Origin: Caldisericia bacterium
Lineage (GTDB): Bacteria; Caldisericota; Caldisericia; UBA6126
Reading direction: 5' to 3'
DNA: 34,228 nt
NCBI GenBank assembly: GCA_023146045.1
Contig: JAGLCW010000251.1
Location: 1-34,228, forward strand
This document shows, in pieces, positions 9,095-17,066 of this stretch. Under the pieces are notes generated by a model. It saw only the letters and a list, made by a program, of their open reading frames with translations, searched no databases and had not been told where the DNA came from. The number at the start of each line of letters is the position of its first letter. Position 1 is the stretch's first letter. The position numbers and the translations under genes were made by a program.

Positions 9095-9532
9095 ATGCAA
9101 ATAGAGTTTTATTATTGGTTTATCCTAGGTGTAACGCTAATGATTATGGAGCTTTTTACACCTGGATTTTTTCTTTTATTGACTGGAATAGCAGCATGTT
9201 TTACTGGTGCTATTGCTTATTTCATTCCAGATATTCTTTGGCTACAGTGGATAATTTTTGGTGTTTCAACAATTCTTGCACTTGTATTGCTTAGAAAATA
9301 CATTTTGAATAAAATTGTGCCAATAAATACGGTTGCAGCAAATGTTGGCGGATTAATTGGGAAAACTGCTGTAGTAATAAACAAAATTCAAGCAGAATCA
9401 TTAAAGGGACAAGTAAGAGTTAGTGGAGAAGTCTGGATAGCAAAGCCGTCTGACGGGAAGCCAATCGAAAAAAATGAAGAAGTTATTGTCGAAGGCGTAA
9501 GTGGTACCAAGTTGATTGTTAGGAGGAAATGA
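9095..9532 (+). CDS. NfeD-like membrane protein (two to three TM helices plus OB-fold)
   Basis: Hydrophobic N-terminus; 'GLIGKTAVVINKIQAESLKGQVRVSGEVWIAKPSDGKPIEKNEEVIVEGVSGTKLIVRRK' matches NfeD C-terminal OB-fold style; adjacent SPFH gene. Confidence 0.88.
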   Translation: MQIEFYYWFILGVTLMIMELFTPGFFLLLTGIAACFTGAIAYFIPDILWLQWIIFGVSTILALVLLRKYILNKIVPINTVAANVGGLIGKTAVVINKIQAESLKGQVRVSGEVWIAKPSDGKPIEKNEEVIVEGVSGTKLIVRRK

Positions 9533-10509
9533 TGTCACCGTTAAGTTTAACTATTTTAGTTACAGTTCTAGTTTTAGTATTTATTAACAAAGGATTAATC
9601 AAAATACGTCCTTTTCAAAAAGGTGTTGTTGAGCGTCTAGGAAAGTATATAAAAACGCTAGATTCAGGTTTAAATGTTATTATGCCGTTTTTTGACACAG
9701 TAAAAAAAGTAGACATGAGAGAAAGTTTAATTGATGTACCTCCTCAAGAAGTTATTACAAAGGACAATGTTGTTGTTACGGTAGATGCTGTTATTTACTA
9801 TGAAGTAACAGATCCATTCCGTGTATTATACAATGTTGCCATGTTCCGAATTGCTTCAGTAAAATTGGCTCAGACAAACCTTCGTAATATTATTGGTGAG
9901 TTAGAACTAGATTCCATTTTGAGTAGTCGTGAGCATGTCAATGCAAACCTTAGAAATGTATTGGATGAGGCAACAGACAAATGGGGTGTTAAAGTTACAA
10001 GAGTTGAGATTAAAAGAATTGATCCTCCACATGATATTACAGAAGCCATGAGTAGGCAAATGAAAGCCGAACGCACAAAAAGAGCTGCAATTTTAGAAGC
10101 AGAGGGCATCAAGCAATCCCAAATTACAAGAGCTGAAGGCGAAAAACAGTCTGCAATTTTAGAAGCAGAGGGGAAAAAACGTTCTGTCATTCTAGGTGCA
10201 GAAGGACAGGCTCAAGCTACTGAAAGAAAAGCAGATGCTGCAAAATATAAAATTCAAGTTGAAGCACAGGGTGAAGCTGATGCGATTTACCAAGTTTACA
10301 CATCTATACACAAGGGAAAACCAACAAAAGAGCTTATCACAATTCAGTATCTAGAAGCTCTAAAGAAATTAGCAGATGGGAAATCTTCAAAAATATTTAT
10401 CCCATATGAATCCTCTCAAATACTTGGAAGTTTAGGTATGATTTCAGAAGTATTTAAAGGAGCGAGTGAAAAACCTGCAGCAAATTTGTTAGAAGAAACA
10501 GTTAAATGA
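9529..10509 (+). CDS. SPFH/band-7 stomatin-like protein (QmcA/HflK-type)
   Basis: GLIKIRPFQKGVVERLGKYIKTLDSGLNVIMPFFDTVKKVDMRE..., RNIIGELELDSILSSRE, WGVKVTRVEIKRIDPP; 4 nt overlap with nfeD-like gene. Confidence 0.94.
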   Translation: MMSPLSLTILVTVLVLVFINKGLIKIRPFQKGVVERLGKYIKTLDSGLNVIMPFFDTVKKVDMRESLIDVPPQEVITKDNVVVTVDAVIYYEVTDPFRVLYNVAMFRIASVKLAQTNLRNIIGELELDSILSSREHVNANLRNVLDEATDKWGVKVTRVEIKRIDPPHDITEAMSRQMKAERTKRAAILEAEGIKQSQITRAEGEKQSAILEAEGKKRSVILGAEGQAQATERKADAAKYKIQVEAQGEADAIYQVYTSIHKGKPTKELITIQYLEALKKLADGKSSKIFIPYESSQILGSLGMISEVFKGASEKPAANLLEETVK

Positions 10510-10526
10510 TAAGGATTCTTTAGTCT

Positions 10527-10566
10527 AAAAAAGTGGAGCATCAAGCAAGGTACTCCACTTTTTTAA
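10527..10566 (+). terminator. Intrinsic terminator
   Basis: AAAAAGTGGAG ... CTCCACTTTTTT hairpin and T-tract after the SPFH gene. Confidence 0.8.
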
Positions 10567-10621
10567 TTTTTTAGTTACTTTATATGTATCCTTTTCTATT
10601 TTTTTTGGGTATATTGTACGC

Positions 10622-10870
10622 ATGAATAAGAAAACAAAAATTAGAGAATGTGACGTTAGTGTGTTAGAAGATGAAAATGGCTTTACTGCTGAGTGTGAAG
10701 AGCTAGAGATTAAGTGTCATGGCAACACTCCTGAAGAAGCATTGGAAGAACTTAAGGTAAAAGTTTCTTCTCTTCTAGAAGAAGATTTTGATTTTGAGAT
10801 AATTTTTGATTCTCTCAAAGACAGAAGAGAAGTAACTGTTTTCCCAATAAGTCAAATCGGAGATGCATGA
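10622..10870 (+). CDS. Small HicB-like (ribbon/partial RNase H-like fold) protein
   Basis: 'VSVLEDENGFTAECEELEIKCHGNTPEEALEELKVKVSSLLEE' has the HicB/UPF0150-like pattern; overlaps the mnmA start by 8 nt. Confidence 0.6.
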   Translation: MNKKTKIRECDVSVLEDENGFTAECEELEIKCHGNTPEEALEELKVKVSSLLEEDFDFEIIFDSLKDRREVTVFPISQIGDA

Positions 10871-11897
10871 TTCAGTTAACCTGTTAACAAGCGGTGGCAT
10901 AGATAGTGCTATAGCCGCTTATGTTTTGGTTAGTAAAGGCTATGACGTGCATTGCATCTATCTTAAGATGCATAACGTAAATCAAGAACAAACACAAAGG
11001 AAAGCAATGGATGTTGCTTCTTTTTTTAGTTTACCTTTCTCTGTTCTTGATGTGAGAAATATTTTCACTGACAAAGTCGTTACACCATTAACTTACATGT
11101 ATAGAAATGGAAAAACACCTAATCCTTGCGTTATGTGTAATCCAACAATAAAATTTGGTAAAGAAGTAACCCATTACATTTCTTCAAATTCACATAGTCT
11201 AATTGCTTCCGGTCACTATGCCCAAATGATGGAATATAAAAACGAGAAGCATTTTTCGATTCTCAAAGCAGTGGATAAAAAAAAAGATCAGTCGTACTTC
11301 ATGTATAGAATTAATCCAAAGCAGTATGGTAAAATGCTATTTCCCATTGGTGGCTATACAAAAGAGAAAGTAAAGGAAATAGCAAAAAAAATTGGTTTTA
11401 AAGAAAAAAGTTTTACCAAAGAAAGTACAGATCTGTGTTTTTACGAAGGATCATATAAGGAATTTGCCAAAGAAAATATAGTTTGCAATTGTGGTAATAT
11501 TGTAGACGAAAATGAGAAAATTCTTGGTAAACATAATGGTATTTCACTATATACTATTGGACAAAGGCAAGGGCTTGGCATATCATCAGAAAAACCTTTA
11601 TATGTAAAGAGTATTGTTCCAGAGAAGAATGAAATTATTGTTTCACGCAGAGAAGATATGTATAAATCGGAATTTTTAGTTAAATCTATTGTGTGGAACT
11701 TGTTAAAACATGATGACTTATCCAAAAAATTGAATGTTAAAATAAGATATAGATCTCCAGAAGCGTTGTGCTCAATTAGTAAAGAAGATGACACTGTCAT
11801 AGTTCGGTTAGACACTCCAGCATTTGCAATAACCCCTGGGCAATCTGCAGTTTTTTACATAGGTGACCGATTGATCGGTGGAGGAATTATTGCATGA
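10863..11897 (+). CDS. mnmA: tRNA-specific 2-thiouridylase MnmA (divergent)
   Basis: LLTSGGIDSAIAAYVLVSKGYDVHCIYLKM (PP-loop), GKTPNPCVMCNPTIKFG, ASGHYAQ, KDQSYFMYRI, STDLCF, YTIGQRQGLGI. Confidence 0.9.
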   Translation: MHDSVNLLTSGGIDSAIAAYVLVSKGYDVHCIYLKMHNVNQEQTQRKAMDVASFFSLPFSVLDVRNIFTDKVVTPLTYMYRNGKTPNPCVMCNPTIKFGKEVTHYISSNSHSLIASGHYAQMMEYKNEKHFSILKAVDKKKDQSYFMYRINPKQYGKMLFPIGGYTKEKVKEIAKKIGFKEKSFTKESTDLCFYEGSYKEFAKENIVCNCGNIVDENEKILGKHNGISLYTIGQRQGLGISSEKPLYVKSIVPEKNEIIVSRREDMYKSEFLVKSIVWNLLKHDDLSKKLNVKIRYRSPEALCSISKEDDTVIVRLDTPAFAITPGQSAVFYIGDRLIGGGIIA

Positions 11898-11981
11898 TAC
11901 TATTTAAAGCATATATTTAAAGCAACCTAGTAAGTAGTCATAAACGTTCAACTTCAAAGCAATGTGAGAAATGAGGACAAA

Positions 11982-12884
11982 ATGCCAGCTAATCAAAACC
12001 ATGAATTTTCTTTATTTATAGTTACTGGCTTATCTGGGGCAGGAAAAACTCAGTGTCTTAAGATTTTGGAAGATTTAGACTATTATTGTGTTGATAATCT
12101 ACCAATTGCTTTAATCATTGATTTTGCAGATCTTTTAATCAACAAGAAAATCGGTAAAAATAAACACACAGCTATTGTTGTTGATGTAAGGGGTGGAAAT
12201 AGTATGGAAAATGTAGAGAAGTCTCTTCACATACTAAAACGCAAAGGAGTTAACTGCACAATAATTTTCATGGAAGCATCAGACGAAATTCTTGTTAGAA
12301 GATTCTCAGAAACAAGAAGAAAACACCCTTTATCTGATGGAAAAGGTAATCTATCTGCAATAATTACAGAAAAAGGTATGATGAACGGCATTAGGAGCTT
12401 TGCTAACTACATCATTGATACCACCGATTTTACAGTTAAAGACCTTAAAGAAAAATTAGTATCAATTGTTTCTTCCGAAGGAGTGAATAAAACTGCATTA
12501 AAAATGACAATTAACATACTCTCATTCGGATACAAAAGAGGTATACCAATTGATGCCGATTTAGTTTTTGATGTTAGGTTTTTACCAAATCCATTCTATG
12601 TAGAAGAATTAAAGAATTTTACTGGCATAGATTTATCAATCCAAGAGTATGTTATTGAAAACAATGTTGCTTCTGAGTTTCTTCAAAAAACAGTCGATTT
12701 ATTGATGTTCTTAATCCCTCAATATTTTATAGAAGGGAAAACTCAGGTAACAGTTGCTTTTGGATGTACAGGTGGACGACATAGATCTGTTGCAGTTGCA
12801 ACGACTATGACACAATCATTGAACCAAAGAGGGTTTTCTGCTAAAGAGACGCACCGCGATATAAATGAAGAAGGTGGTTGTTGA
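11982..12884 (+). CDS. rapZ: RNase adapter/nucleotide-binding protein RapZ (YvcJ)
   Basis: VTGLSGAGKTQCLKILEDLDYYCVDNLP, VDVRGG, RRFSETRRKHPL, FDVRFLPNPFY, FGCTGGRHRSV; start at 11982 has SD GAGGA. Confidence 0.95.
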   Translation: MPANQNHEFSLFIVTGLSGAGKTQCLKILEDLDYYCVDNLPIALIIDFADLLINKKIGKNKHTAIVVDVRGGNSMENVEKSLHILKRKGVNCTIIFMEASDEILVRRFSETRRKHPLSDGKGNLSAIITEKGMMNGIRSFANYIIDTTDFTVKDLKEKLVSIVSSEGVNKTALKMTINILSFGYKRGIPIDADLVFDVRFLPNPFYVEELKNFTGIDLSIQEYVIENNVASEFLQKTVDLLMFLIPQYFIEGKTQVTVAFGCTGGRHRSVAVATTMTQSLNQRGFSAKETHRDINEEGGC

Positions 12885-14251
12885 TGAAATCAGCAACAAA
12901 AACAGTTAGTGGCAAATGGTGGTACAAAATATCTAGATGGTTGTCTCCTGGAATGAGGGTGAAGCGCTGGATATTGCTAATATTGGTAGGATTTTTAATG
13001 TTATCAATTGCAGTCATGGTTCTTGTTGATTTTACTAATTTGGGAACACTGAAAAGATTTTTAATTGATTTTTTGATAGATGTGTTTGGAAAAAATAGAA
13101 TGTATACGCCAGATTGGTTATCTCAAATTCTTGGAATTCTTGCATTAGCTACTGCAGTATTTTCTGTCATATACGGCATTCAAAGACTTTTAAACTCTAT
13201 TATTGATTCATTGCTTCCAGAAAGAGAAAAGGAAGTTTCAGATCTAGTAAGAGAGTATCGCTTTAAAGGCGACATGCTAAATGTTGTTGTAATTGGTGGT
13301 GGTACTGGGATATACCCATTTCTTGAAGCATTAAGGTCATTGCCTGTTTCTACTACAGCTATTGTTACAGTTGCAGACAATGGAGGTAGTTCAGGAATTC
13401 TTAGAGATGAATATTCAATACCAGCTCCTGGAGATATTCGAAGAGCATTAATTGCTCTTTCAGATAGAAAATCTGGCGATCTTGATGAATTGTTTAACTA
13501 CCGCTTTAACGAAGGATCGCTTAAAGGGCACACAGTTGGTAATCTTATGATTGCTGGTTATACAGAAATGGCAGGAGATTTTTCTGAGTCAATATTTAAA
13601 TTGAGTCAGATTCTATCAGTCAAAGGAAGAGTAATTCCATTTACATTGAATAATCTCACTCTATGTGCGGAATATTGTGATGGAACAATTGTAAAGGGCG
13701 AATCGGACATCCATAAGGCTAGAAAATCGATAAAAAAGGTTTTCTACGACCCTCCATATTGTAAACCAATGATTAGAGTTATTGAAGAACTTGGGAAAGC
13801 CGACATCATTATTATGGGTCCAGGAAGCCTTTTTACTAGTATTTTACCATGCTTAATCATTTCGCCAGTTTCAGATATAATCGCAAACAGTAGCGCGCTT
13901 AAGGTGTATATATCAAATTTAATGACAGAAGCTGGGGAAACAGACGGGTTAAATGTTACAGGGCATCTTAAGGCACTTTTTTCTAATGCAGGCAAAAAGG
14001 TAGCAGACTATGTTCTTATAAATAATGGGAAAATAAATCCTGAATTAGTAGCTTTGTATAAACAGTATAATGCCAAACCAGTAAACCCCGACATGGATGC
14101 AATAAAGAGTCTGGGTGTTACTCCTTTACTTTTCGATATGGTTGACACGGAAAGTGATAGAATTAGACATTCTTCTAAAAAAGCACAAAAAGCACTTCTA
14201 GAAATCATTCACAAGTACTCTGCAATAAGGGGAAAGCGAATAAGATTTTAA
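12884..14251 (+). CDS. yvcK: YvcK/CofD-like (gluconeogenesis factor family) with two N-terminal TM helices
   Basis: VVVIGGGTGIYPFLEALRSLPVSTTAIVTVADNGGSSGILRDEYSIPAPGDIRRALIALS, HTVGNLMIAG, GPGSLFTSILPCLI; ATGA overlap with rapZ; TM segments near residues 20-42 and 65-90. Confidence 0.94.
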   Translation: MKSATKTVSGKWWYKISRWLSPGMRVKRWILLILVGFLMLSIAVMVLVDFTNLGTLKRFLIDFLIDVFGKNRMYTPDWLSQILGILALATAVFSVIYGIQRLLNSIIDSLLPEREKEVSDLVREYRFKGDMLNVVVIGGGTGIYPFLEALRSLPVSTTAIVTVADNGGSSGILRDEYSIPAPGDIRRALIALSDRKSGDLDELFNYRFNEGSLKGHTVGNLMIAGYTEMAGDFSESIFKLSQILSVKGRVIPFTLNNLTLCAEYCDGTIVKGESDIHKARKSIKKVFYDPPYCKPMIRVIEELGKADIIIMGPGSLFTSILPCLIISPVSDIIANSSALKVYISNLMTEAGETDGLNVTGHLKALFSNAGKKVADYVLINNGKINPELVALYKQYNAKPVNPDMDAIKSLGVTPLLFDMVDTESDRIRHSSKKAQKALLEIIHKYSAIRGKRIRF

Positions 14252-14255
14252 AAAT

Positions 14256-14289
14256 AAAAAACACCATGGGATATCCCATGGTGTTTTTT
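14256..14289. terminator. Bidirectional intrinsic terminator
   Basis: Perfect palindrome AAAAAACACCATGGGATATCCCATGGTGTTTTTT between convergent genes. Confidence 0.9.
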
Positions 14290-14304
14290 ATCAATCAATC
14301 AATA

Positions 14305-14712
14305 CTATTTTACATCAATGTTATATATTTTTGTTTCGGCTGGTGACGATCCTTCTTCCCATTCTCTGGAAAGATTGAAATCAATTTGAGTCATTCCTTT
14401 TCCGATAGCCTTAAAAACCCAAGTATGTTCACCGGCTTCTCCGACCATGCCATTTTCTGAGTCTGGCTTTGCGAATGAATCTGTTACAAGTTCAAGTACG
14501 TCTGCATCAGCAATTGTAAAATTCCATTCGTATCCTGTTGTTGCATTCTCTTCTAGTTTGACTGTAAAAGTATCTTCTACAACCATTTCGTACTTTAACT
14601 CTGTAGATTCTGCATCAACGTTTTTTGCTTTAGACCCACAACCCACTAATACAACAGATGCACAAAGAAATACTGTTAACAATAAAGCGACACTAAAAAC
14701 TGATTTTCTCAT
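14305..14712 (-). CDS. Chagasin/ICP-like (inhibitor family I42) lipoprotein
   Basis: Signal peptide with lipobox VVLVGC; 'ENATTGYEW' (NPTTGxxW-like) and 'GEAGEHTWVFKAIGKG' (GxGGxxxWxFxA-like) chagasin motifs. Confidence 0.82.
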   Translation of the reverse strand: MRKSVFSVALLLTVFLCASVVLVGCGSKAKNVDAESTELKYEMVVEDTFTVKLEENATTGYEWNFTIADADVLELVTDSFAKPDSENGMVGEAGEHTWVFKAIGKGMTQIDFNLSREWEEGSSPAETKIYNIDVK

Positions 14713-14739
14713 TTTAACCCCCTAGAGTGTAATACATCC

Positions 14740-14767
14740 ATTATACTGATTCTTTTATTGTTGTGAA
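14740..14767 (-). promoter_or_regulatory. Putative promoter of the chagasin-like lipoprotein gene
   Basis: Minus strand TTCACA (14767-14762) - 16 nt - TATAAT (14745-14740). Confidence 0.55.
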
Positions 14768-14788
14768 ATGTTTAGCATTACTTACAAT
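14761..14788 (+). promoter_or_regulatory. Putative promoter of tsaE
   Basis: TTGTGA - 16 nt - TACAAT; the -10 ends 7 nt before ATG 14796. Confidence 0.45.
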
Positions 14789-14795
14789 AAATTAA

Positions 14796-15245
14796 ATGAA
14801 AACAATTGAAAATGTTATGAAAATTACAATTTATTCATTGGAAGAACTTGATGCTTTTGTAAAGACCTTTTGTCGCTTACTTTCAGGTAAAGAGACGATA
14901 TTTTTAGTTGGTGAGTTAGGGGCAGGTAAAACTACATTTACTAAATACGTTGCAAAAAATTTCAATGTTGAGGATAACGTAATTAGTCCGACTTTTGTTC
15001 TTCAAAAGCAATATGAGGGATCAATCAAAATTTACCACTATGACTTGTATCGCCTCGATGAATTAAAGCAGATAAGAGATATTGAGTTTTATGATGTTAT
15101 TGGAATGCCAGGGCTAAAAATTGTTGAGTGGGCCGATAAGTTTCCTGAACTATCTGTCTATGCTGACTATATTATTAATATTTTTTCACTTTCAGAAAAT
15201 ACAAGAGAAATTACAATTAGGAAGTGTGAACAAAAAAATGTTTGA
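14796..15245 (+). CDS. tsaE: tRNA t6A biosynthesis ATPase TsaE
   Basis: LVGELGAGKTTFTKYVAKNFNVEDNVISPTFVLQKQYEG...YHYDLYRLD; start could also be 14817. Confidence 0.94.
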   Translation: MKTIENVMKITIYSLEELDAFVKTFCRLLSGKETIFLVGELGAGKTTFTKYVAKNFNVEDNVISPTFVLQKQYEGSIKIYHYDLYRLDELKQIRDIEFYDVIGMPGLKIVEWADKFPELSVYADYIINIFSLSENTREITIRKCEQKNV

Positions 15246-15855
15246 TATACTGCTTCAAACTGTTTTAGCAAGCACAGAAATCTCTCTATATGAAAACCTA
15301 AAAGTTATAGAAAGCATTAAAAAAAGTTCACTCCAAAAAAGTGAAAATACTTTTGTTTTTGATTTGTACTGCCTTATGCAGAAACAAAAAATAGACATAA
15401 AAGATATTGGTCATGTTTGGGTTGTTAATGGACCTGGGTATTTTACTGGAATCAGAACTGGATTAGCAATATCAAAAACCTTTGTCGATGTTTTGCAAAT
15501 TCCTATTAGATTAATTAACACATTCCAATGGTTAGAGACAGGAATTTCTGACTGTAAAGACACCATAAAAATTTTTATTCCATCCTCTGCCAGAGAAGGG
15601 TATCTAGGATTCATTAAAAATTCTGTTCTTGAAGAAACTTTCTTAGTACTAACAAAAGATGTACTGAAACAAAAAAAAATAGGGTTTGAAAATGCACTCA
15701 TTTACACAAATGATAAAGAATTAGCAGAACAAAAAAATATGACTTACATTGAACCAAAGTTTACACTTCCAAGTGTTTTTGAGGAAGTAGAAACAACACG
15801 AAAAGTTATTCCAGAATACTTTAGAACAGAGGATCAGTTATTCAAAAAACAATGA
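15238..15855 (+). CDS. tsaB: tRNA t6A biosynthesis protein TsaB
   Basis: Start MFDILLQTVLAST at 15238 overlaps the tsaE end by 8 nt; GPGYFTGIRTGLAISKTF motif; followed by tsaD. Confidence 0.9.
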   Translation: MFDILLQTVLASTEISLYENLKVIESIKKSSLQKSENTFVFDLYCLMQKQKIDIKDIGHVWVVNGPGYFTGIRTGLAISKTFVDVLQIPIRLINTFQWLETGISDCKDTIKIFIPSSAREGYLGFIKNSVLEETFLVLTKDVLKQKKIGFENALIYTNDKELAEQKNMTYIEPKFTLPSVFEEVETTRKVIPEYFRTEDQLFKKQ

Positions 15856-15865
15856 GAGGAAATAT

Positions 15866-16873
15866 ATGAATATTCTTGGCATTGAGACTTCTTGTGATGA
15901 CACTGCAGTAGCAGTAGTAAATTCTGATGGAGAAATTTTATCTAATGTTCTTTCATCTCAAACAGAATTTCACGCAAAATACGGTGGGATTGTTCCAGAA
16001 ATTGCATCAAGAAAGCATTTAGAACTAATATCACATGTTTGTTTTGAATCTCTTGAGAAGGCACAAATTAAGTGGAGCGACATAGATTTAATCTCTGTTA
16101 CCAAAGGTCCTGGATTAGTGGGGTCGCTACTTGTTGGAGTTGAATATGCAAGAGGGCTGAGTGTTGTATTGAAAAAACCAATTAAAGGAATCAATCATAT
16201 GGAAGGCCATTTATTGTCTCCATTGTTAACTCAAAAAGTTCCATTTCCATATATGGGTTTAGTAATTTCTGGTGGGCATACAGAGTTTGTACTTGTTGAA
16301 AAATCCGGTAAGTATTTGAAAGTTTCATCAACAGTAGACGATGCTTGCGGAGAATCTCTTGATAAATTTGGTAAACAAATTGGTATTTTGTATCCTGCTG
16401 GACCTTTGATAGAAAAACTAGCAATTGAAGGGAACAGTAAGGCATATCAGTTTCCACTTCCAAAAGTTAAAAAAGATCCTTTAGCTATGAGCTTTTCTGG
16501 TTTAAAAACTTCTGTTATGCATGTAATAACTTCTTTGTCTTCTGAGGATTTGTTAAAAGAAAAACAAAATCTATGTGCTTCTTATCAGTATGCTTTGTTT
16601 AGGCATGTTTTAGTCACTGCAAAAAAAGTGGTTTTAAAATATCCCGTAAGAGCGTTAACTATTTCTGGTGGAGTATCTGCGAACATGAATCTTTATAAGA
16701 CTCTTAGCGATGGACTAAGTGTTCCAGTATTTAAACCAGCAAAAAAATTGTCTACTGATAACGCAGCAATGATAGCCTATGCTGGGTTTTTAAGATTCAA
16801 AGCTGAAGGTCCAGATTCACTTAACTTTGAAGTTTTTTCAAACTTACCTTTAGCCTCATATAACACGGTGTAA
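15866..16873 (+). CDS. tsaD: tRNA N6-adenosine threonylcarbamoyltransferase TsaD
   Basis: MNILGIETSCDDTAVAVV, YGGIVPEIASRKHLE, GPGLVGSLLVG, NHMEGHLLSPL, SGGHTEFVLV, SFSGLKTSV, ISGGVSANMNL. Confidence 0.97.
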   Translation: MNILGIETSCDDTAVAVVNSDGEILSNVLSSQTEFHAKYGGIVPEIASRKHLELISHVCFESLEKAQIKWSDIDLISVTKGPGLVGSLLVGVEYARGLSVVLKKPIKGINHMEGHLLSPLLTQKVPFPYMGLVISGGHTEFVLVEKSGKYLKVSSTVDDACGESLDKFGKQIGILYPAGPLIEKLAIEGNSKAYQFPLPKVKKDPLAMSFSGLKTSVMHVITSLSSEDLLKEKQNLCASYQYALFRHVLVTAKKVVLKYPVRALTISGGVSANMNLYKTLSDGLSVPVFKPAKKLSTDNAAMIAYAGFLRFKAEGPDSLNFEVFSNLPLASYNTV

Positions 16874-16876
16874 AAG

Positions 16877-16904
16877 TTGCACTTTATGCATATGTTTGTA
16901 CAAT
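16877..16904 (+). promoter_or_regulatory. Putative promoter of the tRNA-Gln/tRNA-Glu pair
   Basis: TTGCAC - 16 nt - TACAAT, 11 nt upstream of the tRNA-Gln 5' end. Confidence 0.5.
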
Positions 16905-16915
16905 AATTTTCGCAT

Positions 16916-16988
16916 TGCCCGATGGTGTAATTGGCAACACACCTGATTCTGGTTCAGGAAAGTCTAGGTTCGACCCCTAGTCGGGCAG
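16916..16988 (+). tRNA. tRNA-Gln (anticodon CTG), CCA not encoded
   Basis: TGCCCGATGGTGTAATTGGCAACACACCTGATTCTGGTTCAGGAAAGTCTAGGTTCGACCCCTAGTCGGGCAG; acceptor TGCCCGA/TCGGGCA; loop TTCTGGT. Confidence 0.95.
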
Positions 16989-16994
16989 TTTTTT

Positions 16995-17066
16995 GGCGCC
17001 ATAGAACAGCGGTTAGTTCGGGGGGCTCTCAATCCCCAGACAGGAGTTCAACTCTCCTTGGCGCTA
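16995..17066 (+). tRNA. tRNA-Glu (anticodon CTC), CCA not encoded
   Basis: GGCGCCATAGAACAGCGGTTAGTTCGGGGGGCTCTCAATCCCCAGACAGGAGTTCAACTCTCCTTGGCGCTA; loop CTCTCAA; acceptor has G1-U72 wobble. Confidence 0.92.

Noticed and set aside
9061-9294. 77-aa ORF overlapping nfeD-like in another frame
   Set aside because: Overlaps a better supported CDS with SD; composition looks like a shadow frame.
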